Shown one piece after another: positions 7,532 to 15,815 of a stretch of DNA of 64,000 nucleotides. Source of the stretch: Geobacter sp. (lineage in GTDB: Bacteria; Desulfobacterota; Desulfuromonadia; Geobacterales; Pseudopelobacteraceae). The position numbers were made by a program, and so were the translations under genes. Within the stretch, counting starts at the first letter, position 1. The number at the start of each line of letters is the position of its first letter. The notes under the pieces were generated by a model. That model saw only the letters and a list, made by a program, of their open reading frames with translations. It searched no databases and was not told where the DNA came from. The stretch lies in NCBI GenBank assembly GCA_009885845.1, contig VFJW01000037.1:1-64000 (forward strand). The letters run 5' to 3'.

Positions 7532-9761
7532 TGTTCACCTCGATTCTGAACTCTGCACCGTTTCCGGAATTGCGAACGGTCAGGCTGCCTGACATGTTTT
7601 TTTCTATAATTGTCTTCGACATAAACAGTCCGATTCCCGATCCCTTGTCCGGCCCCCTGGTGGTAAAGTAGGGATCAAACAGTTTATCGATGATCTGCTC
7701 GTCGATTCCGCCGGCATTATCAGTGACCGTGACAACGGAACTGTTCCCTTCCTGAAATACACGGATTGAAATCAGACCATCATCAACTGCGCGCTCAACC
7801 AGTTCGTTGCGGGCATTCGACAGAATATTCACGAGTACCTGAGCGTATTCGTTTTGATAGCCGGTGACCAGTACGTCACCTTCCGCCTCGATAGTAATGG
7901 TAATGTTCAGGTTCCGGATGCCCGGTTCAACGAGTGCGGCCGCATGTTCAATCAACTTTCTGACATTGAAGGTCGTGATCTCCTTGTCGATACTGAAAAA
8001 ATTCCTGAAGTCATCTATTGTTCTCGACATGTGTTGAATCAACTCCATGGCTTTACCGGTATTCTCCAGTAAAAACTCCCTGTTGAATCTCGGTGAGTCA
8101 TAAAAAAGCGGTAATTGCTGGATGGCAACTGCGAGCGTGTTTAACGGCTGACGCCACTGGTGGGCAATGTTGTTGACCATTTCACCCATGGCGGCAAGCC
8201 GGTTCTGCTGTATGAGCTGTTTTTCTTTCTCACGCAGCGCATCGACAACTTTTAAACGCTCATCCACCTCTACGCGGAGAAATTCCTCTGCCGTTTCCCG
8301 CACGTCGATCTCTTCCAGCAGGGCATTGACCGTGCCGGCCAGTTCGGTCGTCCGATCCGCGACACGCAGTTCCAGATCGGCCTGGGCTTTTTTCAAATTC
8401 TGAACATTCTGCGTCCGCTCAAGAGCTATGGCGATCTGATTGGACAACGCCTTCATGAAAGATAAATTTTCGGCGGAAAAACGACTCTTGTCGCTGAGAA
8501 AGGAGAGTGAGCCGAGAACCTTTCTGTCATGTGTCATCAGCGGATAGCAGGCGCTGGCAATTATGCCGTAGGATCGTGCCAGTTCAAGCTGCGGCGGGTC
8601 GAGGGCAGCAGGATTGTTACGGATGTCATTGCGGAGTGCACACTCGGAAACGGCTGTGCAGCTGTCGAGCCATTCCATCCTGCGCTGATCTTCCTCCGGG
8701 ATACCGGCGCAGGCGTTCAAGCGGAGGCGTCCGCTTTCTCCGTCGATCAGATAATTGAAGAAGGTGTGGCAGTCGAGAACGTCCATCGCTTTCATACAGA
8801 GCATGCCGATGATATCCTGAGGCGCTTCGGAAGAGAGCAGATGACTTGCCGTCTCGGTCAGCAGGTACAGTTGATTTTCGGCCCATCTGCGCTCGGTGAT
8901 ATCGAGCAGGTAAATGCGCGCAACCTGAAGGCGGGGACTCAGGTAGATGGTTGCATTGAAGCTCATTTCCTGGATTTCAATCGTGCAGTGAAATGTTTCT
9001 TCGCGAACCTTGTCCCACTCTTCGACAAGCTCTTTCAGATTCGCAGGTAGGAATAACCTCATATCAGACTCATCCATCCCGAGGTTCTGCAGTATGTTCA
9101 GTGAGGCCGGATTATGGTAGATGATCCGGCCGGCCAGATCGGTCTCCAGGACCGGGTTCGGGTTCAGCTGCGGAAACGAGGAGAGATGCACCGTCTGCTT
9201 CTCCAGCCGTTTGCGTTCGGAAATATCCATGAAGGCAACGCGGCATTCAGTGCCGTCACCGAACGCATCTGCTTCGACCTGTACAAAAAGCGGCATATTT
9301 CCCCGTGTCACGAGTTCAACTTCACACGTATTCTTGCCTTTGTTCTCAAGTACCTCCTCTAAAAAACCGGTAAAAAAAGAGCGGGCATCGGAAGCGACAA
9401 ACAGCCCGAAGCGGCACCCGAACAGGCGGGACCGCTCGGTTCCGAGCAGGCCGGCAATCGTGAAGTTGGCGGAAATTATAATACCGCTGCGATCGAGAGT
9501 GACATAGCCGATCGGGGCAAAATCGTAGAGTCCGGTATACTTCTCCAGAGTCGCCTCCATTTCACCCCTGGACCGATGGAGTTCTTCGTTCTGCATCTCC
9601 AGTTCGATCTGATGGACCTGCAGTTCGTGAAGGAGTCGCCTGGTTTCTTCCAGGGTTTGGGGCAGCGGCGGTTCTGCCGCGGCCGCGGGCAGCCGTTCTA
9701 CCGCCGCGCGGCGCAGATCCGCTGCCGCCTGTAGCCGTTTTTTGTCGTCGGTGTGTGCCAT
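7518..9761 (-). CDS. PAS-PAS-GAF sensor histidine kinase
   Basis: A 747-residue soluble kinase. An Ala-rich and coiled-coil start (to about 75) is followed by one PAS domain (LYDFAPIGYVTLD, ending FMDISERKRL), a second PAS-like domain, a GAF domain around 305-455, and another coiled coil. The kinase core has a phospho-acceptor His in NNIAHQWRQPLN and an ATPase with NILSNARNEL, VTDNAGGID and GSGIGLFMS. The HQWRQPLN type of H-box is common in delta-proteobacterial kinases. The start follows GGGGAGTAACGGCTGACA, and the upstream CheB-CheR gene stops 2 bases earlier, so the three genes form one operon. The sensed signal is unknown. Confidence 0.92.
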   Translation of the reverse strand: MAHTDDKKRLQAAADLRRAAVERLPAAAAEPPLPQTLEETRRLLHELQVHQIELEMQNEELHRSRGEMEATLEKYTGLYDFAPIGYVTLDRSGIIISANFTIAGLLGTERSRLFGCRFGLFVASDARSFFTGFLEEVLENKGKNTCEVELVTRGNMPLFVQVEADAFGDGTECRVAFMDISERKRLEKQTVHLSSFPQLNPNPVLETDLAGRIIYHNPASLNILQNLGMDESDMRLFLPANLKELVEEWDKVREETFHCTIEIQEMSFNATIYLSPRLQVARIYLLDITERRWAENQLYLLTETASHLLSSEAPQDIIGMLCMKAMDVLDCHTFFNYLIDGESGRLRLNACAGIPEEDQRRMEWLDSCTAVSECALRNDIRNNPAALDPPQLELARSYGIIASACYPLMTHDRKVLGSLSFLSDKSRFSAENLSFMKALSNQIAIALERTQNVQNLKKAQADLELRVADRTTELAGTVNALLEEIDVRETAEEFLRVEVDERLKVVDALREKEKQLIQQNRLAAMGEMVNNIAHQWRQPLNTLAVAIQQLPLFYDSPRFNREFLLENTGKAMELIQHMSRTIDDFRNFFSIDKEITTFNVRKLIEHAAALVEPGIRNLNITITIEAEGDVLVTGYQNEYAQVLVNILSNARNELVERAVDDGLISIRVFQEGNSSVVTVTDNAGGIDEQIIDKLFDPYFTTRGPDKGSGIGLFMSKTIIEKNMSGSLTVRNSGNGAEFRIEVNSAER

Positions 9762-9763
9762 TG

Positions 9764-12502
9764 TCAGCCGTTACTCCCCTGCTGACCTTCAAATTGTGCG
9801 ATCTTCCCGCGCAATTCCGCCTCCACTTTCTTGGCTTCGGTGATGTTCGCAAAGGTGATCACCACCCCGCCGATGACGTCATTACCGGTGCGGTAGGGCA
9901 TGATGCGCACCGAAAACCATCTTCCGTCGTTGGCGACAATCTGTTTTTCCGAATAGACCAGTGTCCGCAGCACCTCGCGCGCCTCATCGGCCATTTCGGG
10001 ATAGAGCAGGTCGGTTACGATATCGGACAGCGGACGCCCCACGTCACCCGGAATGACCTTGAAGAGCTTGTCGGCGCCGGTGGTGAAACGCCTGATATGG
10101 AGCTTGTTGTCGAGGAACACCGTGACTATTTCCGTGCTGTTGAGCAGGTTCCGCATGTCGTCGTTCACGCGGGCAAGATCTTCCATTTTTGACTGCTGCT
10201 CGGCGTTCACCGTCTGCAGCTCCTCATTCAGGGACTGCATCTCCTCCCGCGAGGTGGTCAGTTCCTCGTTGGTTGACTGAAGCTCTTCATTGGTGGACTG
10301 CAGCTCTTCATTGGTGGATTTAAGCTCTTCGTGTGAGGACTGCATCTCTTCGCGGGTTGTGAGAAGCTCTTCGCGGAAACTCTGGAGTTCCTCCTCCAGC
10401 TCGATAACTTTAGCGGTTTCGACCGGAACCTTCGCGGAGCGGCCCGATGCTTTCGCTGTTACCGGCGTCGCCACGTCGGTAAAGACGATCATCACCGTTC
10501 CCCGCAGCATCTCCGGCTCTTCAAGCGCCTGAACCGTGACATCAACGGTCTGTGTGCCGCCGTTCGTCCCGATTTTGATCCCTTTGAGCGTAACCGCCTC
10601 TTTCTGGCGCAACGCCTTTTGAAAGGCGTTGTTCAGATCCAGGCGGAGTCCGTCGCGGGCCATGACAAAAATGTTCATGTTGGCCTTGCCGGCCGCCGGT
10701 TCCAGATATTTACCGGTCCGGCCACTGATGTTGAGGATGTCACCAGTCGTATTGGTCAGCACGGCAGCGGGGGAAAACCGCTGAAGCAGCAGTTGCTCGG
10801 CGAGCGACTGAAGGTTGGCAGCAGGGTGCGCCATCGATACCTCCTTGAAAATTCCTGGCAGAGTGGGAACATACGGTGCTGATAACGAAAGCGGATCACC
10901 GGTCTGGAGCGAATCGCGCCGCCGGAAGAGTCGCGACTTGCTGTTGAGCGGTTCGAAAAAATCGGTGAAGGTAGTGATGCTTTCCGCACTGCCTAAAAAC
11001 AGGATGCCGGCCGGATTCAGGCTGTAATGGAACAGGGGTATGAGTTTTTTCTGCATTTCTGTTGTCAGATAAATCAGCAGGTTGCGGCAGATCAGGATAT
11101 CAAGCTTGGTAAAGGGGGGGTGCATGATGACATTCTGAGTGGCAAAGGTGACCATCTCCCGGATCTCCTTGCAGACCCGGTAGCCGCTCCCTTCCGGGAC
11201 AAAAAAACGCTGCAGCCGCTCCGGCGACAGGTTCGCCGCAATTGTTGCCGGATAGATCCCGCGACGGGCCTTGTCGATGGCGTCCTGATCAAGATCGGTG
11301 GCGAAAATCTGCAGCGAGAAACTGCTCGTGGTCCCTGCCTGCTCCAGCGCCTCCTTGAAGGCAATGGCCAGTGAGTATGGCTCTTCCCCGGTTGAGCAGC
11401 CGGTCGACCAGGCCCGCAAACTGCCGCCGGACGGCCGGGCTGCCAGAAGTTCAGGTATCGCCTCACGCTGCAGACATTCCCATGATTCCGGATCGCGGAA
11501 AAAATTGGTCACGCCGATGAGCAGTTCCTTGAAGAGGAGTTCCACCTCCTGCTTGTTCTCCTGCAGGTAGCGGACATATGAGGCGATCCTGTCGATCTGA
11601 TGGACAGACATGCGGCGCTCTATGCGGCGGTACACGGTGTTTTTCTTGTACATGGTGAAATCATGGCCGGTCGTGGCCCGCAGCAGGATGAATACTTTTT
11701 CCAGAGCGCTCTGATCCTTCTCTTCCAGGGTGACCTCACTCCTGGTGATGGCGATGGTGTGCCGGAGGTAGTCGATGATCTTTCCGGGCAGTTCTTCAAC
11801 CGGGGCAACAATATCAACCACTCCGGCGGCGATGGCGCTCCGGGGCATGCTGTCGAATTTGGCGGATGCCGGCTCCTGGGCCAGCGCCACTCCCCCCTTT
11901 TCCTTGATAGCGCGCAGGCCCATCGTGCCGTCCGAGCCCATTCCGGAGAGGATGACGCCAATGCTACCCTGCAGGCAGTCTTCGGCCAGAGAGCAGAGAA
12001 AGAAATCGATCGGAAGACGCAGGCCGCGGGCGGCGGTCGGCTCGAACAGATGCAGCACGCCGTGCAGAATGGACATGTCCCTGTTGGGGGGAATGACATA
12101 GACACAGTCGGGCTTGATCCGCATCCGGTCCTTGACCTGCAGAACCTCCATACCGGTGACCCGGTGAAGCAGTTCGGCCATGATCCCGATATGGGTCGGA
12201 TCGAGGTGCTGCACGATGACAAATGCCATGCCGCACTTATCCGGCACATGCCGCAGGAAGATCTCCAGCGCCTCCAGCCCGCCGGCAGAAGCGCCGATGC
12301 CGACTATCGGAAAGGGGGCGGTCTCCGGTGGCGTTGAAGAACCTTTTGAGGAAGACGGCTCTTGAGCATTTCCACTGTTCAACTTATTTATTTGCTTTTT
12401 CATCATGAGAGAATAACTGTTTTTCCATAAAATTCCATATAAAATTTTGCCAGATAAAATACCGTTCAGATGCATACAGCTTATAGTTTTACGTAAATGC
12501 AT
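9764..12502 (-). CDS. CheB-CheR-coiled coil-PAS fusion protein
   Basis: The N-terminal third is a CheB methylesterase domain (GIGASAGG, QHLDP, SGMGSDGTMG; the receiver domain of classical CheB is absent). The middle is a CheR methyltransferase domain with the SAM-binding STGCSTGEEPYSLAI. Next comes a long coiled coil of repeated (E/S)TNEELQ heptads, and then a C-terminal PAS domain (IVTVFLDNKLHIRRF). The same polypeptide can thus add and remove methyl groups, yet no chemoreceptor or CheA lies in the window. The true start is uncertain: the first 32 codons look unlike coding sequence, and MMKKQINK at 12406 is more likely. It is the first gene of the operon with the two kinases. Confidence 0.9.
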   Translation of the reverse strand: MHLRKTISCMHLNGILSGKILYGILWKNSYSLMMKKQINKLNSGNAQEPSSSKGSSTPPETAPFPIVGIGASAGGLEALEIFLRHVPDKCGMAFVIVQHLDPTHIGIMAELLHRVTGMEVLQVKDRMRIKPDCVYVIPPNRDMSILHGVLHLFEPTAARGLRLPIDFFLCSLAEDCLQGSIGVILSGMGSDGTMGLRAIKEKGGVALAQEPASAKFDSMPRSAIAAGVVDIVAPVEELPGKIIDYLRHTIAITRSEVTLEEKDQSALEKVFILLRATTGHDFTMYKKNTVYRRIERRMSVHQIDRIASYVRYLQENKQEVELLFKELLIGVTNFFRDPESWECLQREAIPELLAARPSGGSLRAWSTGCSTGEEPYSLAIAFKEALEQAGTTSSFSLQIFATDLDQDAIDKARRGIYPATIAANLSPERLQRFFVPEGSGYRVCKEIREMVTFATQNVIMHPPFTKLDILICRNLLIYLTTEMQKKLIPLFHYSLNPAGILFLGSAESITTFTDFFEPLNSKSRLFRRRDSLQTGDPLSLSAPYVPTLPGIFKEVSMAHPAANLQSLAEQLLLQRFSPAAVLTNTTGDILNISGRTGKYLEPAAGKANMNIFVMARDGLRLDLNNAFQKALRQKEAVTLKGIKIGTNGGTQTVDVTVQALEEPEMLRGTVMIVFTDVATPVTAKASGRSAKVPVETAKVIELEEELQSFREELLTTREEMQSSHEELKSTNEELQSTNEELQSTNEELTTSREEMQSLNEELQTVNAEQQSKMEDLARVNDDMRNLLNSTEIVTVFLDNKLHIRRFTTGADKLFKVIPGDVGRPLSDIVTDLLYPEMADEAREVLRTLVYSEKQIVANDGRWFSVRIMPYRTGNDVIGGVVITFANITEAKKVEAELRGKIAQFEGQQGSNG

Positions 12503-12607
12503 CTGAAAGCAACGAAAAAACCACAGGTTTGCTTATTGGTATGTGCCTGATTATAGCACAAATGGCGTCGTTTTGATGAATCGTAGCCAAATCGTAGCCA
12601 AAATCAA

Positions 12608-12638
12608 AAAAGGCACTCACGATTTAACGTAAGTGCCT
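12608..12638 (-). terminator. rho-independent terminator of the tRNA-Lys gene
   Basis: On the minus strand AGGCACT and AGTGCCT form a stem with additional pairing inside, followed by TTTTTTGATTTT. It lies 9 bases beyond the tRNA 3' end and matches its direction of transcription. Confidence 0.75.
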
Positions 12639-12646
12639 GTAATGTT

Positions 12647-12722
12647 TGGTGAGCCGCGTTGGGGTCGAACCAACGACCACCTGATTAAAAGTCAGGTGCT
12701 CTACCGACTGAGCTAGCGGCTC
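12647..12722 (-). tRNA. tRNA-Lys (anticodon TTT), CCA encoded
   Basis: On the minus strand the cloverleaf reads from GAGCCGC (acceptor) through the D arm GCTCAGTCGGTAGAGC and the anticodon stem-loop CTGACTTTTAATCAG. The T arm is GTTGGTTCGACCCCAAC, and GCGGCTC, the discriminator A and an encoded CCA complete it. All stems pair. The loop CTTTTAA gives anticodon TTT, which reads Lys codons. Confidence 0.97.
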
Positions 12723-12924
12723 AAAAAGAAGAGATTAGATACCTTATTATTGAAATAGTGTCAATGTTTATTTTATAAAATGCGCCATCTTGATACTCTT
12801 CCCTCTCAGATAACGGGCTAAAACGCGATCAGAGCGCTCGATGGCTAAGCACTTTAAATTTTTCCTGTTTGTGATATTGTGATGAAGACTTCGACCATTC
12901 CGTATTTTTTCTTACTACAATTCA

Positions 12925-14079
12925 ATGAGGACTTTTGTGGAAATTGTTTCCATTACGACATCTGAAGGATATGAACTTACACGCCTCCGGCACTCCGTGG
13001 TTAAACTTCTTGAGCCACTTGGCGGCATTGCTGCCTTTATTAGCCCTGGGGATCGGGTATTACTCAAGCCGAATATGCTGGCGGCAAAAGATCCGGATAA
13101 AGCTGTCACAACACACCCGGCACTGGTACAGATAGTTGCCGAACTGGTAAAGGAGGCCGGTGGTATTGTATCAATTGGAGACAGCCCCGGAATCGGTGGT
13201 TTTTCGAGAGTTGCAGATAAATGCGGATTTTCCCAAGCCGCCCGTAAAAGCGGCGCGGCGCTTGTTGAATTCAAAGACGGGGTCGAACTGCAGGGGAGTG
13301 GCACGTTTCGCTCAATTCGTTTGGCCCGCCCCTATTACGAAGCCGATAAGATTATTAATCTTCCCAAGCTGAAAACGCATGAAATGATGACGATGACCTG
13401 CGCGGTTAAAAATCTGTTCGGAGCGGTCATCGGGGCTGAAAAAGCAGCCTGGCATATGAAGGCCGGAAGTTCGCGGGAACTGTTTGCCAAGCTTCTGCTT
13501 GAAATATATCAGCTAAAAAAACCGACACTGAATATTGTCGACGCAATCATTGCAATGGAAGGGAACGGACCTGGCAGCGGTGATCCGATTAAACTCGGCC
13601 TATTGATTGCCGGTGCAAATCCGGTAGCGGTAGATGTTATCGCTGGGGCGCTGAGCGGAATTCCAACTAACCTGCTGTATATCGAGCATGAGGCAGTCAG
13701 GATGGGCATTCGGGGAGCCGTTATAGAGGACATTCAACTCTGCGGCACCCCTATAGAAACGATTTCTAAGGCACGTTTTAAACTGCCTTCCGGCCTTGAT
13801 GTCCAATTCGGGATGCCGGCGTTTCTCGCTAAAGCACTAAAAAGCCATCTTACCTCGTATCCAAAAGCCGATCCCGATACTTGCATAGTATGCGGCATCT
13901 GCCGCGATGCCTGTCCACCCGGCGCTATTACCATACAAAACAGCGCGCTGTCAGTTGACAATGCGCGCTGTATTCGCTGCTGGTGCTGTCGTGAGTTATG
14001 CCCGCATGATGCAATGTTGACAACAAGGAGCCTGCTGCTCAAAGTTTTGATGCTTTTATCCGGAAGAAATACTTCCTAG
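12925..14079 (+). CDS. DUF362 protein with C-terminal 2x[4Fe-4S] ferredoxin domain
   Basis: A 384-residue protein. Residues up to about 290 match the DUF362 fold (LLKPNML, HPALV, IGDSPGIGGFSRV, INLPKLKTHEMMTMTCAVKNLFG). The C-terminal part has two ferredoxin motifs, CIVCGICRDACPP and CIRCWCCRELCPH. The precise reaction is unknown; members are predicted cytosolic redox proteins. The ATG at 12925 lacks a ribosome site, whereas GTG at 12937 follows TGAGGACTTTT at good spacing, so the mature protein may begin four codons later. Its stop overlaps the stop of the convergent DksA-like gene by 4 bases. Confidence 0.85.
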   Translation: MRTFVEIVSITTSEGYELTRLRHSVVKLLEPLGGIAAFISPGDRVLLKPNMLAAKDPDKAVTTHPALVQIVAELVKEAGGIVSIGDSPGIGGFSRVADKCGFSQAARKSGAALVEFKDGVELQGSGTFRSIRLARPYYEADKIINLPKLKTHEMMTMTCAVKNLFGAVIGAEKAAWHMKAGSSRELFAKLLLEIYQLKKPTLNIVDAIIAMEGNGPGSGDPIKLGLLIAGANPVAVDVIAGALSGIPTNLLYIEHEAVRMGIRGAVIEDIQLCGTPIETISKARFKLPSGLDVQFGMPAFLAKALKSHLTSYPKADPDTCIVCGICRDACPPGAITIQNSALSVDNARCIRCWCCRELCPHDAMLTTRSLLLKVLMLLSGRNTS

Positions 14080-14819
14080 GATTCATCCTCTTCGGAGCCT
14101 AGCGGGATTTCACGGTAGGCGCGTTCCTCCTCCACCCGTTTTGTTTGGGCCTGAAGCTTTTCAAGATCAGACTTGCATTTTACACAGTGGCGGGTAAACG
14201 GCATGGCTTTAAGCCTTCCAAGTGGAATGTCTTCATCACATTCTTCACAAATGCCATATTCTCCTTCATCAATACGCAGCAATGACTCATCGATGCTATG
14301 AATTTTTTCCCGTTCCCGGTCACCAAGCAGCAATCCCAGTTCACGGTCACGCTCTGAAGACGCCTGATCGTAGATGTCCCCACCCGGTTCAATTGCTGCA
14401 ACTGCTTCAGTACCGTTTTTGACAGATTTGCGGATCTCGCGAAGAGTATCTTCTTTCAGTTTTTCAAGAATCAGCCGTATTTCCTGCCACTTTTGATCCT
14501 GAACTGCAACGCCCAAGGCCGGAGGAATAACCGGCTCAGCAACCGTTTCTTCTTTTGGAAGCGTCTGTTTGGCCGGCGTTTCAGACGATTTTGGAACTAT
14601 TTCCCCCAGCGGTTCGGTCGAAACGGCTTCAGACTTTGATTTTTGCTTGGCTTTTGAAACTACCTTATCGGGTTTAGGAGCTTCAACCGGCGGAGGGTCA
14701 AGATGAGTTGCGACATCTTTCTTTATCTTTGCGCCCTTTTTCTCTGGTGCTGTCACAGGTAAGATTTTAACAGGGTCTTTCAACACAGATTCTTTCGTTG
14801 CTTTTGTTTTTGTTGCCAT
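14076..14819 (-). CDS. DksA/TraR-family zinc-finger protein with long basic N-terminus
   Basis: The C-terminal 130 residues contain the DksA-type coiled coil and a four-cysteine zinc finger (GICEECDEDIPLGRLKA ... CVKC). Proteins of this family bind the secondary channel of RNA polymerase and tune transcription with ppGpp. At 247 residues it is much longer than the about 150 of classical DksA. The first roughly 115 residues are Lys/Pro/Glu-rich and low in complexity, suggesting a disordered tail. It has its own transcription unit between the DUF362 gene and the tol-pal genes. Whether it is the cell's main DksA cannot be told from this window. Confidence 0.85.
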   Translation of the reverse strand: MATKTKATKESVLKDPVKILPVTAPEKKGAKIKKDVATHLDPPPVEAPKPDKVVSKAKQKSKSEAVSTEPLGEIVPKSSETPAKQTLPKEETVAEPVIPPALGVAVQDQKWQEIRLILEKLKEDTLREIRKSVKNGTEAVAAIEPGGDIYDQASSERDRELGLLLGDREREKIHSIDESLLRIDEGEYGICEECDEDIPLGRLKAMPFTRHCVKCKSDLEKLQAQTKRVEEERAYREIPLGSEEDES

Positions 14820-15009
14820 AGTTGAATTATCTCCGGGCGCAGGAAAGTACGTAGCATAGTCTTAAAAAACGGCGGCAAACTATCACAAAAATCAGAGGTT
14901 TTGTCAAGCTCTCTGTGTACAGTCTGTCATCAGTTAAGCCATCGACAAATGCAGCGCAAAGCCTAATTGGTACATTATTCATCTGAATTTACCAGAAATC
15001 CAAAAATAA

Positions 15010-15050
15010 GACCCCACCGGAAGCCATATACTGGCACAACCGGTGGGGTC
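15010..15050 (-). terminator. terminator of the tol-pal operon
   Basis: GACCCCACCGG and CCGGTGGGGTC form a perfect 11-bp stem. On the minus strand a T-rich run (TTATTTTTG) follows. It lies 25 bases beyond the pal stop codon. Confidence 0.75.
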
Positions 15051-15074
15051 TGAATAACGGAAATATATTGTTTC

Positions 15075-15686
15075 TTATTTAATTATAGCAAGTTCAGCTC
15101 GTCTGTTTTTTGCCCAGGCAGCTTCATCATCGCCCTTAACAGCAGGTTTCTCTTTGCCATAACTGATAACAGAAAGCTTTTCAGCGTTGACACCAATAGT
15201 AGTTAAATACTTCTGTACTGACTTGGCACGTTTTTCACCCAATGCCATATTGTACTCAGCAGATCCACGATCATCACAGTGTCCTGCAACCTGAATATTA
15301 CCAACGGACGTAGATTTAAGAATTAGGTCAGCATTTTTGGAGAGAACGTCACGAGCATCCTGACGAATATCTGATTTGTCAAAATCAAAGTAGACAGCTT
15401 CGAATTTGTTTTCAGTAGTAGCGTTTTTTGCATTTTGAAGTGCGACTTTTTTATCCGCTTCAGCCTGAGCCACTTTAGCGCTTTCAACCACTTTAGCTGT
15501 TTCAGCCGCTTTAGCTGTTTCAGCCGCTTTAGCCACTTCACTCGGGCTGGCTGGCACGACTTTTTCTGCCGTGACCGCAGGAACAACAGGCTCCTCATTT
15601 TTTACGGCTTCCTTACTTGTAAAACAACCAGAAAGCAATACGGCCATACTGATACCGGTCAAGGATGCTACGATACTCTTTCTCAT
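15075..15686 (-). CDS. pal: peptidoglycan-associated lipoprotein Pal
   Basis: A 203-residue lipoprotein (signal ending LLSGC). A low-complexity Ala/Lys/Glu linker with near-perfect AKAAET repeats follows, then an OmpA-type peptidoglycan-binding domain from about residue 92 (VYFDFDKSDIR, VAGHCDDRGSAEYNMALGEKRA, VISYGKEKP). Pal ties the outer membrane to the cell wall and works with TolB during division. It is the last gene of the tolQRAB-pal set and is followed by a strong terminator. CpoB (YbgF), which often follows pal, is not present here. Confidence 0.96.
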   Translation of the reverse strand: MRKSIVASLTGISMAVLLSGCFTSKEAVKNEEPVVPAVTAEKVVPASPSEVAKAAETAKAAETAKVVESAKVAQAEADKKVALQNAKNATTENKFEAVYFDFDKSDIRQDARDVLSKNADLILKSTSVGNIQVAGHCDDRGSAEYNMALGEKRAKSVQKYLTTIGVNAEKLSVISYGKEKPAVKGDDEAAWAKNRRAELAIIK

Positions 15687-15815
15687 ACTTAGCTCCTGTT
15701 CTGCATAAATGAGGCATAATGCCTTGAAAATTCAAATGTGGGGTCATTATACATAACAGCGTTAGTTTTGCAACAGCAAATATAGAAATTCAGGTAAATC
15801 GTCCCTGAATACGGC

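Noticed and set aside
10250-10340. Tandem DNA repeats in the CheB-CheR gene
   Set aside because: They simply encode the repeated STNEELQ heptads of the coiled coil and keep the frame.
11620-12249. 209-residue minus-strand ORF in the CheB-CheR gene, and the plus-strand ORF 11600-12337
   Set aside because: Both are alternative frames of the CheB domain coding region, rich in Arg, Pro and Ser as expected of GC-rich shadows.
14940-14985. GCGCAAAGCC motif resembling the core of a GEMM riboswitch
   Set aside because: Only the short core is present; the two flanking stems and the GGGxTACC-like part of the riboswitch cannot be built, and no plus-strand gene follows.
15430-15560. Repeated Ala/Lys/Glu codons in pal as a possible contingency repeat
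   Set aside because: The repeats are in-frame and lie in the normal flexible linker of Pal; they do not look like a phase-variation tract.
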